Below are positions 47,962-56,237 of a stretch of DNA of 64,000 nt, in pieces. The first letter of the stretch is position 1. Each line of letters starts with the position of its first letter. The notes beneath the pieces were generated by a model. It had not been told where the DNA came from, did no database searches, and saw only the letters and a program-made list of their open reading frames with translations. The stretch comes from Roseateles_B flavus (GTDB taxonomy: Bacteria > Pseudomonadota > Gammaproteobacteria > Burkholderiales > Burkholderiaceae_C), in NCBI RefSeq assembly GCF_039872765.1, contig NZ_JBDPZC010000015.1, forward strand, positions 10,947 through 74,946, written 5' to 3'. The translations under genes and the position numbers were made by a program.

Positions 47962-49875
47962 ATGCATTCCATGCTGGATTGGTTGAAGAAGTCGGACCGC
48001 TTGCAGTGGGCGCTGCTGGTGCTGGTCTGCATCGCCCTGTATGGCCGGACGATCGGCTTTGCCTACGTCTGGGATGACGGAATCATCTTCCTCAGCAAGA
48101 ACTCGCTGGTGGTCGAACCCCTCAGCTGGCGGCTCCTGACCGAGCCCATCCTGGAGGGCACCAGCTACATGCGGCCCTTGGTGCTGCTGAGTTGGTGGGC
48201 CGAATTCCATCTCTTCGGCCAGCAGCCCGGGGTGTCTCATGGCATCAATGTGGCGCTGCTGCTCATCAATGTGCTGCTGCTGCGCTCGCTCGCGCGCCGC
48301 GTCCTGGAAGAGCGGGGCGAGGTCCAGCCGGCCTTCTGGGCGACAGTGGCGGCCCTGTGCTACGCCGTGCATCCGGCGCTGATCGAATCCACGGCCTGGG
48401 TGTCCGGGCGCTTCGACCTGCTGGCCACCACGGGCATCCTGGCGGCCAGCCGCGCCTTCCTGGCTTATGGCCGGCCCTTGCCGGTCCGCGTGGTCGGCGT
48501 GCTGCTGGGCACCCTGGTCGCGCTCGCCAGCAAGGAGCTGGGGGCGGTGACGCCCGGCATCCTGTTCTGCTTGTGGATGGCGACCTCGGCCGACGACCGC
48601 CAGCCGCTGGGCGCGAACCTGCGTCGTGCCCTGCGCACCCAGGCCCCGATCTGGCTGGCCTCGCTGCTGCTGTTGCTGACCTACTTCATCGTGCGCCGCC
48701 TGAGCATGGGCCAGGTCTACCACTCCATCTGGGGCGCGGAGTACCTGCTGGCCCTGGTCCGGACCCAGCTGCCCCTGGAAGCGCTCAAGTTCTATTCCAG
48801 CATGGTGGTCTGGCCTTTCGGCCGGATCGGCATCTTCCATCCCTATTCCGTCCTGACGCTGGACATGGCGGCCATCCTGGGCAATCTGGCGACCCTGGCG
48901 ATCACCCTGGTGGTGCTCTGGCAGGCCTTGCGTCGCCAGGCGTCCTGGGCCTGGCTGCTGATGGCGGCCTATGTGGGCATCGTCCTGGTGCTGCACTTCA
49001 TTCCGCTGAGCATTGCCGACAACGTCGCCCAGGAGCGCTTCATGACGGCGCCGCTGGCCTTCGTGGCGCTGGCCTTCGTCTGCTTCCCCTGGCGCTCCGC
49101 CGTGGGTGACCGGCTCCAGCTGCGCGAACGGGCGCGTCAGGCCGCCGCGGCCCTGTCCCTGGGGGGCTGGCTGGTCTTTGCTTCGCTGGTGACGGCCAGC
49201 CTGGTCCCGCTGTGGGCCCGTCCCGAACTGCTGTGGCGCTGGGCCAGTCACCAGCACCCGGATGTCGTCAACATCCGCCACAACTACATGGAGGCGGCCC
49301 TGTCCAGCGGCCATCCCGACTGGGTGCAGGCCGAGATCGACCGGCTGCTCAAGAAGAACGGCGGCCTGGAGGTGGGCGAGCAGACCATCTACGCCAGCCT
49401 GCTGATGCGTCAGGGCAATCCGGAAAGCCTCAAGTACCTGGAAGGCGTTCTCTACGCCCTTCCCAAGTTCCATGCGATGCCGGACGGCGCTCGGGGCCTG
49501 GCGGCCTTTCCCATGTCGAGCTCCATGGTTGGCGCGGCTTACACCAACTATGCGCTGGCACTGCTGCTCTTCGAGGGTGATGGCAAGCGAGCCCTGGAGA
49601 ACAACCAGATCGCGCGCTGGTACCTGAAGAACACCAGCAGCGGCTACCTGAACTACACCGACGCGGCGATCTACTATGCGATGGGTGACATCGCACGGGC
49701 GGACCGGATCATGGAAGAGAACCAGGCGGTCTACTTCGACAACAAGGACAACCTGATCCGGCAGATGCACGCCGTTGTGCAGCTGTATTGCGACCGGTGG
49801 CAGGAGAAGGACGCGGCGGTCCAGCGCTCCTGCGCCACCCTGCGCCAGCGCCAGTTCTTCGAGAACCGCCCCTGA
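47962..49875 (+). CDS. GT-C-fold membrane glycosyltransferase with C-terminal repeat domain (TMTC-like), candidate pilin glycosyltransferase
   Basis: The 637-residue protein has about 11 membrane helices in residues 10-430 and a periplasmic helical C-terminal domain from about 440 resembling TPR units (NYMEAALSSGHPDWVQAEID, ALALLLFEGDGKRALENNQI). The first periplasmic loop has FAYVWDDGIIFL, the Asp pair typical of GT-C enzymes and TMTC proteins. Further matches to TMTC are HPALIESTAWVSGRFDLLAT and LASKELGAVTPGIL. GT-C enzymes transfer sugars from polyprenyl-phosphate donors outside the cytoplasm. Immediately following pilA, it occupies the place of TfpO/TfpW-type pilin transferases. ATG 47962 is preferred (AAGAAGAG upstream); 47971 is possible. 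Activity is inferred. Confidence 0.78.
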   Translation: MHSMLDWLKKSDRLQWALLVLVCIALYGRTIGFAYVWDDGIIFLSKNSLVVEPLSWRLLTEPILEGTSYMRPLVLLSWWAEFHLFGQQPGVSHGINVALLLINVLLLRSLARRVLEERGEVQPAFWATVAALCYAVHPALIESTAWVSGRFDLLATTGILAASRAFLAYGRPLPVRVVGVLLGTLVALASKELGAVTPGILFCLWMATSADDRQPLGANLRRALRTQAPIWLASLLLLLTYFIVRRLSMGQVYHSIWGAEYLLALVRTQLPLEALKFYSSMVVWPFGRIGIFHPYSVLTLDMAAILGNLATLAITLVVLWQALRRQASWAWLLMAAYVGIVLVLHFIPLSIADNVAQERFMTAPLAFVALAFVCFPWRSAVGDRLQLRERARQAAAALSLGGWLVFASLVTASLVPLWARPELLWRWASHQHPDVVNIRHNYMEAALSSGHPDWVQAEIDRLLKKNGGLEVGEQTIYASLLMRQGNPESLKYLEGVLYALPKFHAMPDGARGLAAFPMSSSMVGAAYTNYALALLLFEGDGKRALENNQIARWYLKNTSSGYLNYTDAAIYYAMGDIARADRIMEENQAVYFDNKDNLIRQMHAVVQLYCDRWQEKDAAVQRSCATLRQRQFFENRP

Positions 49876-49880
49876 CCGCC

Positions 49881-50585
49881 ATGGCTGCCCGCTGGAGATT
49901 CGCTTTCGTCGCCCTGCTGCTGAGCCTGCTGGTCTGCGCCCTGCCGGTCTGGCTGCTGTTCGACCTCTGGTACCCCGCCGCCTGGCGGCCTTTTGACGGC
50001 GGCTGGCCGATGATGGCGCTGGCCGGCGTCGCCGTGCTGATCACACCTGCGCTGGGGGCCCTGGTGTACAAGGCCAATCGCCGCGCCCTCCTGCTGGACA
50101 TGGTCGTGATCTGCCTGCTGCAGCTGGTGACCCTGGGCTTTGCCGTGCATGCGCTGCACCAGGGGCGGCCGGCCTGGATCGCCTTCGTCAAGGACGACTT
50201 CCGCCTCCTGCGGCCGGTGCGCATGCGCACGCTGCCCGCGACGCCCTGGCACAGCGGGCCGCGCTGGGTGGGCGCGCCCTATGCCCAGGACCCCGCCGTG
50301 CGTGCGCAGCAGATCACGCGTGAGCTGGCCGACAACATCCCCGTGGAGAGCCTGGCCGAGTCCCATGTGCCCATCGAGCAGGTCCAGCCCGCCATCCATG
50401 CGGCCGCGCGGCCCCTGTCGCGTCTGAACGAGTTCAATCCACCCGCCCAGGTGGCGGCCGTGCTGGCGGGTCATCCGCAGGCCGCCGGCTGGCTGCCCTT
50501 GAAGGGCGTGGAGCGTGATGGCGTCGTGCTGGTGGATGCACAAGGGCGGCCGCTGCTGGCCGTGCCCCTGGCGCCATGGCCTTGA
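49881..50585 (+). CDS. Type IV pilin accessory protein, TfpX/TfpZ-like
   Basis: The 234-residue protein has three to four N-terminal membrane helices and then a soluble part. Its signature is ALLLDMVVICLLQLVTLGFA followed by HQGRPAWIAFVKDDFRLLRP, which closely resembles TfpX/TfpZ accessory proteins encoded beside certain Pseudomonas pilins, where they aid pilus assembly or retraction. The gene starts 5 nt after the GT-C gene and its last 10 nt overlap gtrA. Its presence ties the downstream sugar genes to the pilus. Confidence 0.82.
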   Translation: MAARWRFAFVALLLSLLVCALPVWLLFDLWYPAAWRPFDGGWPMMALAGVAVLITPALGALVYKANRRALLLDMVVICLLQLVTLGFAVHALHQGRPAWIAFVKDDFRLLRPVRMRTLPATPWHSGPRWVGAPYAQDPAVRAQQITRELADNIPVESLAESHVPIEQVQPAIHAAARPLSRLNEFNPPAQVAAVLAGHPQAAGWLPLKGVERDGVVLVDAQGRPLLAVPLAPWP

Positions 50586-51049
50586 AGCAGGCGATACCCA
50601 TGGGCAGCCCCACAGGTCTTGGCGTGTCGCGCATGCGCCTGCCGGCGCTGTACGCCCTGCTGGCGGCCCTGGCCACGGCGGCCAATATCGGTGCGCAGGA
50701 CCTGCTGCTGCGCCTCTATCAGGGCCCCTGGCATGTGGCGGCTTCCGTGGTGCTGGGCACCGGCGTCGGCCTGGTGCTCAAGTACGTGCTCGACAAGCGG
50801 TACATCTTCCGCTTCCGAGCCCGCAGTGCGGCCCATGATGCGCAGACCTTCGTGCTCTACGTCGGTGCCGGCGTGCTGACCACGGCCCTCTTCTGGGGGA
50901 CCGAATGGAGCTTCGACCGCTGCTTCGGTGGCGATCGCCTCATGCGCTATGCGGGGGCCGTGCTGGGCCTGGCTGCCGGCTACTGGCTCAAGTACCACCT
51001 GGACAAGCGCTATGTGTTCCGTGTCGCCGCCAGCGGGGCGCAGGCATGA
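50576..51049 (+). CDS. GtrA-family membrane protein (candidate lipid-linked arabinose flippase)
   Basis: The 157-residue protein has four membrane helices in the GtrA arrangement with two internal repeats, each ending in KY.LDKRYIFRF and KYHLDKRYVFRV. GtrA proteins are thought to flip polyprenyl-phosphate-linked sugars or assist their transferases; the mycobacterial homologue Rv3789 sits directly before dprE1, exactly as here. Start could be ATG 50576 or 50600; the first overlaps the previous gene by 10 nt. Its stop overlaps the dprE1 start (ATGA). Confidence 0.87.
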   Translation: MALKQAIPMGSPTGLGVSRMRLPALYALLAALATAANIGAQDLLLRLYQGPWHVAASVVLGTGVGLVLKYVLDKRYIFRFRARSAAHDAQTFVLYVGAGVLTTALFWGTEWSFDRCFGGDRLMRYAGAVLGLAAGYWLKYHLDKRYVFRVAASGAQA

Positions 51050-52350
51050 GGCCGATGCAGTCCTGGGGCCGGCTGGAGTCCGCCCTGCATCGCGTGGTGG
51101 AGCTCACGGACGAAGCCTCGCTGCCCGCGCAGCTGCAGGCCCAGAAGCCGGGCATCGCCTATGGTCAGGGGCGCAGCTATGGCGATGTCTGCCTGAATCC
51201 CGGCGGCACGCTGTGGCGGCTTTCTGCCCTGGACCACTTTCTCAGCTGGGACGCGCAGACCGGCCTCCTGTGCTGCGAAGGCGGCATCCTGCTCCAGGAC
51301 ATCCAGCGCACCCTGCTGCCGCAGGGCTGGCTGCTGCCGGTGACGCCGGGTACGCAGCTGGTGAGCGTGGGCGGTGCCATCGCCAACGATGTGCATGGCA
51401 AGAACCACCATGGTTTTGGCAGCTTTGGCGACCACGTCCGGCGCCTCTGGCTGGCCCGCAGCGACGGCACGGTGCTCGAATGCAGCCGGGCCCTGGAGCC
51501 GCAGTGCTTTGCGGCCACGGTGGGTGGGCTGGGCCTGACCGGCGTCATCGTGCGCGCCGAGCTGCAGCTGCGCCGGGTGCCCGGCCCCTGGCTGGACACC
51601 CACACCCAGCCCTTCCGGGGCCTGGACGAGTTCTTTGCCCTGGCCGATGGCAGCGAGCCGGCCTGGGAGCACAGCGTGGCCTGGATCGACTGCCTGACGC
51701 AGTCCCGCGGCGGCGTGCGCGGCATCTTTCTGCGGGCGAATCCCTCGACGGCCCAGACCGGCCCCCAGCCCGCGAAGGGCCTCCGGCGCCTGCCGGTGAC
51801 GCCGCCGGTGTCCCTGGTGAATGCACTCACCCTGCGGCCCTTCAATGCCGCCTACTACCGCCTGCAACGCCACCGGGCCGGCAGCGCCCGGCAGCACTAC
51901 GAGACCTTCTTCTACCCGCTGGACGGGCTGATGGACTGGAACCGCATGTACGGCCCGCGGGGCTTCTACCAGTACCAGAGCGTGGTGCCGCCCGGCACGG
52001 CGCGCGAGGCCACCGAGGCCATGCTGCAAGCCATCGCGCGCAGCGGGGAGGGCTCCTTCCTCGCGGTGCTGAAGACCTTTGGGGCCCGCCCCTCACCCGG
52101 CCTCCTCAGCTTTGCGCGGCCGGGCACGACGCTGGCGCTTGATTTCCCCAACCGCGGCGAGCGCACCGCGCGGCTCTTCGAGCGGCTCGATGCCATCGTC
52201 CGCGAGGCGGGGGGCGCCCTCTATCCTGCCAAGGACGCACGCATGCCGCGCGCCCTGTTCGAAGCGGGCTTTCCACGATTGAATGAGTTCTTGCAGTGGC
52301 GCGACCCGGGCATGTCCTCGGCCCTGTCGCGTCGCCTGCTGGGGAGTTGA
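51046..52350 (+). CDS. dprE1: DprE1-like decaprenylphosphoryl-ribose 2'-oxidase (FAD)
   Basis: The 434-residue flavoenzyme should oxidise polyprenyl-phospho-ribose at C2' as the first half of epimerisation to arabinose. The FAD-binding domain has GQGRSYGDVCLNPGG and the diagnostic GGAIANDVHGKNHHGFGSFG (His at residue 117). The C-terminal half keeps SFLAVLKTFG, LSFARPGTTLALDFPNRG and YPAKDARMP, matching M. tuberculosis DprE1 closely from memory, including the active-site Lys. The residue equivalent to Cys387 of the mycobacterial enzyme, where covalent benzothiazinones attach, is Ala364 here. Encoded between gtrA and dprE2, overlapping both or nearly so. Confidence 0.92.
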   Translation: MRPMQSWGRLESALHRVVELTDEASLPAQLQAQKPGIAYGQGRSYGDVCLNPGGTLWRLSALDHFLSWDAQTGLLCCEGGILLQDIQRTLLPQGWLLPVTPGTQLVSVGGAIANDVHGKNHHGFGSFGDHVRRLWLARSDGTVLECSRALEPQCFAATVGGLGLTGVIVRAELQLRRVPGPWLDTHTQPFRGLDEFFALADGSEPAWEHSVAWIDCLTQSRGGVRGIFLRANPSTAQTGPQPAKGLRRLPVTPPVSLVNALTLRPFNAAYYRLQRHRAGSARQHYETFFYPLDGLMDWNRMYGPRGFYQYQSVVPPGTAREATEAMLQAIARSGEGSFLAVLKTFGARPSPGLLSFARPGTTLALDFPNRGERTARLFERLDAIVREAGGALYPAKDARMPRALFEAGFPRLNEFLQWRDPGMSSALSRRLLGS

Positions 52351-52352
52351 AG

Positions 52353-53141
52353 TTGACCGATCCCATGGGCATTGCCGGCGCAGCCTCCCGGCGGCGCATC
52401 GTCATCGTTGGCGCGACCTCGGCCATGGCCGAGCATTGCGCGCGGCTGTGGCTGCGCCAGACGCCGGACTGCGAGCTGGTCCTGCTGGGCCGCCACGCCG
52501 AACGTCTGGAACGGGTGGCGGGCGACCTCCGCGTGCGTGCGCCGCAGGCCCGCATCAGCTGCCGTGTGCTGGACTTCAGTGATGCTGACGCCATTGCCCG
52601 CGCCGCGACCGACTGCAGCCAGCCCCGGGCGCCCGACCTGGTCCTGATCGCCCATGGCCTGCTGCCTGACCAGTCGCGCGCGCAGCAAGACCTGACCCTG
52701 GCCCGCCTGACGCTCGAAGTCAACGGCCTCTCGCCGGTCCTGTTTGCCGAGGCCTTCGCGGCCCGCATGCAGGCGGTGGAGGGCGGTCGCCTGGCCCTCA
52801 TCGGCTCCGTTGCGGGAGACAGGGGCCGCCAGTCCAACTACGTCTACGGCGCCGCCAAGGGCCTGCTGGAACGCTATGCCGAGGGTCTGCAGCATCGCCT
52901 GGCGCTGCAGGGCTTCCCGCTGCGCGTGGTGCTGGTCAAGCCGGGGCCCACGGCCACGCCCATGACCGCCGCGATGGAGGGCGCCCCGGGTGGCCTGGCG
53001 CCGGTGGACGCGGTCGCCACCGGCATCGTGAAGGGGGTGGCTCAGGGGCGGCCGGTGGTCTATGTGCCCGGCAAGTGGCGCCTGATCATGGCGGTCATCC
53101 GCAGCCTGCCCCGGGTGCTGATGCACCGTCTGAAGATCTGA
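52353..53141 (+). CDS. dprE2: DprE2-like decaprenylphosphoryl-2-keto-ribose reductase (SDR)
   Basis: The 262-residue short-chain dehydrogenase has the Rossmann motif RRIVIVGATSAMAEHCA and the catalytic Tyr-Lys pair in NYVYGAAKGLLERYA; IGSVAGDRGRQ supplies the Ser. The DprE2 C-terminus (PGPTATPMTAAM, then AIVKGVAQGRPVVYVPGKW-like stretch) is present. It should reduce the keto intermediate to polyprenyl-phospho-D-arabinose with NADH. The TTG at 52353 has GGGGAG 6 nt upstream; ATG 52365 is the alternative. Two nt follow dprE1. Together they form the epimerase. Confidence 0.9.
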   Translation: MTDPMGIAGAASRRRIVIVGATSAMAEHCARLWLRQTPDCELVLLGRHAERLERVAGDLRVRAPQARISCRVLDFSDADAIARAATDCSQPRAPDLVLIAHGLLPDQSRAQQDLTLARLTLEVNGLSPVLFAEAFAARMQAVEGGRLALIGSVAGDRGRQSNYVYGAAKGLLERYAEGLQHRLALQGFPLRVVLVKPGPTATPMTAAMEGAPGGLAPVDAVATGIVKGVAQGRPVVYVPGKWRLIMAVIRSLPRVLMHRLKI

Positions 53142-53154
53142 ATCGAGGCCTGGC

Positions 53155-54639
53155 ATGATGCAACTCCTTCGCAACCCCTGGCTCTTCGGCCTCGCCTGCC
53201 TGCTGTGCGGCCTGCCGGTGATGATCGCCAGCTATCCGCCGATGGCGGACATGCCCCAGCACGCGGCCCAGATCGCCGCGCTGAAGGCCATGCTGTTCTC
53301 CCATGACTGGCGCTACGAGTCCCTGTTCAGCCTGCAGGCCTTCACGCCCTACTGGCTGGGCTATGGCCTGGTGATGGCGCTGTCCGTGCCGCTGGGCATC
53401 CTGCTGGCGATCAAGGGGGTGGTCGTGGCGGCGCAGGCCTTCTTCGTCTGGGCGGCCGCGCGGTATGCCGTGAGGGCCGGCATGCAGCCGGCCTGGCGCT
53501 GGGCCTTCCTGATGCTGCCCTTCGGCTTCGCCTTCCAATGGGGCTTCCTGAACTTCCTCGTGGCGGCGCCGCTGGTGTTCCTGTTCCTCGGCTGGCTGCG
53601 GACATGGCGCGAGTCGCCCGGCGGGCTGAAGCCGGCGCTGCAGATGGTGGCGGTCCTGCATCTGCTGTTCTTTGCGCACCTGCTGGTCACGGCCTTCGTC
53701 TGCATCATCGCGGTGCTGCTGCTGGCGCATCCCTGGCAGGGCTTGCTGCGCTGGCTGCGGCGCTGCCTGCCCGTCTTCTCCATCCTGCCCATCACGCTGG
53801 CCTGGATGGGCGTGGGCATGGCCTCGGCGCCGGCCGCGCGGGCGCCCATCGGCTGGGAGATCGGCCTTCACCGGCTGGTGGAGTTCCTTCCTGGCCTGGT
53901 GTCGGCGCCGGACCCCACCGTGGGGGCGCTGCTGGGGTTCCTGCTGCTGGCCCTGCCTTGGGCGGCGGGCTTTAGCGTCAAGAAGCACTGGACCGCATGG
54001 GTGCCCTTCGGCGTCTACCTGTTCTTCATGATGTTCGTGCCGCATTTCCTGGGCGGCAACTACTACACCTACCAGCGCTTCGGCTTCCTGGGCCTGCCGC
54101 TCTACTGGGCCTGCTTCGAGGAGCCGGCTTCGCGCCTGGACGCCAGGGGGCAGCGCTGGGTCGCTGCCGGGCTGGCCGCGCTGGGCCTGCTGATGCTGGG
54201 CTGGCAGACCTTCCGCGCGGAGGTCTTCAATCGGGAGGTCGCCGGCTACCAGGCGGTGATGACCCGGGCCGAGCCTGGCCGACGGATCCTGATGCTGGCG
54301 GCGGACCCCTACAGCCGGGTCAGCGCCGCGCCGGTGATGCTGCATTTCTCGAGCTGGTACCAGGCGGAGCAAGGCGGCCTGTCCGAGTTCAACTTTGCTC
54401 GGTTCTGGGGCATGCCGCTCCAGTACAAGGACAGCCAGGGGCCCGGCATCTACGCCGGTTTCGAGTGGGCGCCCGGCAGCTTCGACTGGGACGCCAACGC
54501 CGGCAGCAGCTTCGACTACCTGCTGGTCCGCTCCTCGGACGATGCCAGGGAATGGGTGCGCGGCAAGACCGATGGCCGCATGGTCCCGATTGCGGGGCGT
54601 GGTGGATGGCAGTTGTTTGGAAAGGCAGCCCATGAGTGA
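53155..54639 (+). CDS. GT-C-like integral membrane protein, candidate arabinofuranosyl or sugar transferase
   Basis: The 494-residue protein has about 10-11 membrane helices (residues 8-390) and a 100-residue soluble C-terminal domain. Its first periplasmic loop contains SYPPMADMPQHAAQIAALK, with the Asp and His spacing seen in GT-C transferases. Later loops include APDPTVGALLG and PHFLGGNYYTYQRFG. No family name can be given with confidence. Its place after gtrA-dprE1-dprE2 is that of AftA (Rv3792), the first arabinofuranosyltransferase in mycobacteria, so use of the polyprenyl-phospho-arabinose donor is plausible. It overlaps the following GT2 gene by 8 nt. Confidence 0.65.
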   Translation: MMQLLRNPWLFGLACLLCGLPVMIASYPPMADMPQHAAQIAALKAMLFSHDWRYESLFSLQAFTPYWLGYGLVMALSVPLGILLAIKGVVVAAQAFFVWAAARYAVRAGMQPAWRWAFLMLPFGFAFQWGFLNFLVAAPLVFLFLGWLRTWRESPGGLKPALQMVAVLHLLFFAHLLVTAFVCIIAVLLLAHPWQGLLRWLRRCLPVFSILPITLAWMGVGMASAPAARAPIGWEIGLHRLVEFLPGLVSAPDPTVGALLGFLLLALPWAAGFSVKKHWTAWVPFGVYLFFMMFVPHFLGGNYYTYQRFGFLGLPLYWACFEEPASRLDARGQRWVAAGLAALGLLMLGWQTFRAEVFNREVAGYQAVMTRAEPGRRILMLAADPYSRVSAAPVMLHFSSWYQAEQGGLSEFNFARFWGMPLQYKDSQGPGIYAGFEWAPGSFDWDANAGSSFDYLLVRSSDDAREWVRGKTDGRMVPIAGRGGWQLFGKAAHE

Positions 54640-55621
54640 TCAAGCCCTGCAGCAAGCTGCACAACAGGCCCGGGGCCCGGAGGCACCCGCCCTCTCCATC
54701 GTCATTCCCTGCTACCGCTCGGCGGACAACCTGCCCGACCTGCACCGGCGGCTCGATGCCGTCTGTGCCGCCAACGGCCTGTCGGCGGAGTTCGTCCTGG
54801 TGGAGGACGGCGGCGGCGACGGCACCTGGGACGTCATCAGCCGGCTCGCGCGGGCAGACGGCCGCGTCGTGGGCATCCAGCTGGCCAGAAACTATGGCCA
54901 GCACAATGCGCTGTTATGCGGCATTCGTGCAGCACGGGGTCAGGTCATCGTCACCATGGACGACGACCTGCAGAACCCACCGGAAGAAATCCCGCGCCTG
55001 CTCAGCAAGATCAACGAGGGCTTTGATGTGGTCTATGGCTCCCCGGTGCAGGAGAACCATGGCTTCCTGAGGAATGTTGCATCCCTGGTTACCAAGCTGG
55101 CGCTGCAGCATTCCATGGGCGCAGAGACGGCCCGCAAGTCCAGTGCCTTCCGGGCGTTCAGGACCCGTCTGCGCAACGCTTTTGCGGACTACAACAGCCC
55201 CACCGTCAGCATCGAGGTCCTGCTGACCTGGGGCACCACCCGCTTCAGCTCGGTCGATGTCAGGCAGGACCGGCGGGAGCGAGGGCAGTCCGGCTACACG
55301 GTCCGCAAGCTGATGACCCACGCCCTCAACATGATGACGGGCTTCTCCACCCTGCCCCTGCAGATCGCCAGCGTGGCCGGCCTGCTGTTCGCGGCCGGCG
55401 GCTTCGTGGTGCTGATGTATGTGCTGGTGAGGTATTTCATCTCGGATGCCGTGGTGCCGGGCTTCAGTTTTCTGGCGTCCATCATCTCGATATTTTCGGG
55501 TGTGCAGCTTTTCTCGCTGGGAATCATTGGTGAATACATTGCGCGCATGCATTTCCGCGCCATGGAGCGCCCGCCATATTCCGTGCGGTCCAGCACCGAA
55601 GATACCTCCACGCAGCAGTGA
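54632..55621 (+). CDS. Polyprenyl-phosphate glycosyltransferase, ArnC/GtrB-like (GT2)
   Basis: The 329-residue enzyme has a GT-A domain with SIVIPCYRSADNLPDL, LVEDGGGDGTW, QLARNYGQHNALLCGI and the metal motif TMDDDLQNPPEEIPRLL, close to ArnC of the Ara4N pathway. Two C-terminal membrane helices (about 245-265 and 275-300) anchor it. Such enzymes transfer one sugar from a nucleotide donor to undecaprenyl phosphate on the cytoplasmic face. Here the donor is likely the dTDP-amino sugar made by the WecE/GNAT pair encoded downstream. A small flippase-like gene follows, as with ArnE/ArnF. Confidence 0.88.
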   Translation: MSDQALQQAAQQARGPEAPALSIVIPCYRSADNLPDLHRRLDAVCAANGLSAEFVLVEDGGGDGTWDVISRLARADGRVVGIQLARNYGQHNALLCGIRAARGQVIVTMDDDLQNPPEEIPRLLSKINEGFDVVYGSPVQENHGFLRNVASLVTKLALQHSMGAETARKSSAFRAFRTRLRNAFADYNSPTVSIEVLLTWGTTRFSSVDVRQDRRERGQSGYTVRKLMTHALNMMTGFSTLPLQIASVAGLLFAAGGFVVLMYVLVRYFISDAVVPGFSFLASIISIFSGVQLFSLGIIGEYIARMHFRAMERPPYSVRSSTEDTSTQQ

Positions 55622-55629
55622 GGCAGAAA

Positions 55630-56004
55630 ATGTCGATCAGCTATCTATTCGTGGCCCTGACCATTGTGCTGACGGTATACGGGCAACTGGTCCTGAAATG
55701 GCAGATGGGGTTGCACGGGGCCGCCGTGAACTGGACGGATCTCTGGAGCATTGCCCGTCTGCTGTGCCGGCCCTGGATTGTTTCGGCCTTCGGGGCAGCC
55801 TTTCTCGCCTCGCTGTGCTGGATGGCGGCCATCAACCGCCTGCCGATCAGCCGTGCCTACCCCTATATGGCCATCAATTTCCTGCTGGTGGCAGTGCTGG
55901 CCACGCTGCTGTTCGGTGAGAAAATGGATATCTATCGCTGGGCCGGCACGGCGATCATCATGCTGGGCGTGGTGGTGCTGTCATTTTCAAAGTCGATCGG
56001 ATGA
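55630..56004 (+). CDS. SMR/EamA-like small membrane protein (ArnE/ArnF-like flippase candidate)
   Basis: The 124-residue protein has four transmembrane helices: TIVLTVYGQLVLKWQM, a second around 45-65, AYPYMAINFLLVAVLATLLF, and GTAIIMLGVVVLSFSKS. The GQ...K in helix 1 and the layout match the ArnE/ArnF branch of the small multidrug-resistance fold, which flips undecaprenyl-phospho-aminoarabinose. Beside an ArnC-like transferase, flipping the corresponding lipid-linked amino sugar is the best guess. A single copy implies a homodimer, unlike ArnE-ArnF. Confidence 0.78.
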   Translation: MSISYLFVALTIVLTVYGQLVLKWQMGLHGAAVNWTDLWSIARLLCRPWIVSAFGAAFLASLCWMAAINRLPISRAYPYMAINFLLVAVLATLLFGEKMDIYRWAGTAIIMLGVVVLSFSKSIG

Positions 56005-56007
56005 AAT

Positions 56008-56232
56008 ATGGAAGAGAAGTTGCGCGAGGTGTTTTCTCAGGTGCTGGGCATGGACGCCTCGCAGGTCACGGATGAGCTGCAGTACGCCGTGGCAGAGGGC
56101 TGGGATTCCGTGGCGCACATGTCGCTGATCGCTGCCATCGAGGAGGCCTTCGACATCATGATCGACGCGGAAGACGTGATTGACATGAGCAGCTTCAGGA
56201 AGGCCCGGGACATCGTCGCCAAGTACCTCTGA
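56008..56232 (+). CDS. Acyl carrier protein
   Basis: The 74-residue acidic protein has the ACP four-helix pattern, with the phosphopantetheine attachment Ser34 in GWDSVAHMSLIAAIEEAF. It differs from housekeeping AcpP (DSLD becomes DSVA), as in dedicated ACPs of lipopolysaccharide or secondary-metabolite clusters. It heads a five-gene acyl-handling cassette and probably carries the acyl group later attached to an amino sugar. Confidence 0.9.
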   Translation: MEEKLREVFSQVLGMDASQVTDELQYAVAEGWDSVAHMSLIAAIEEAFDIMIDAEDVIDMSSFRKARDIVAKYL

Positions 56233-56237
56233 GCGTC

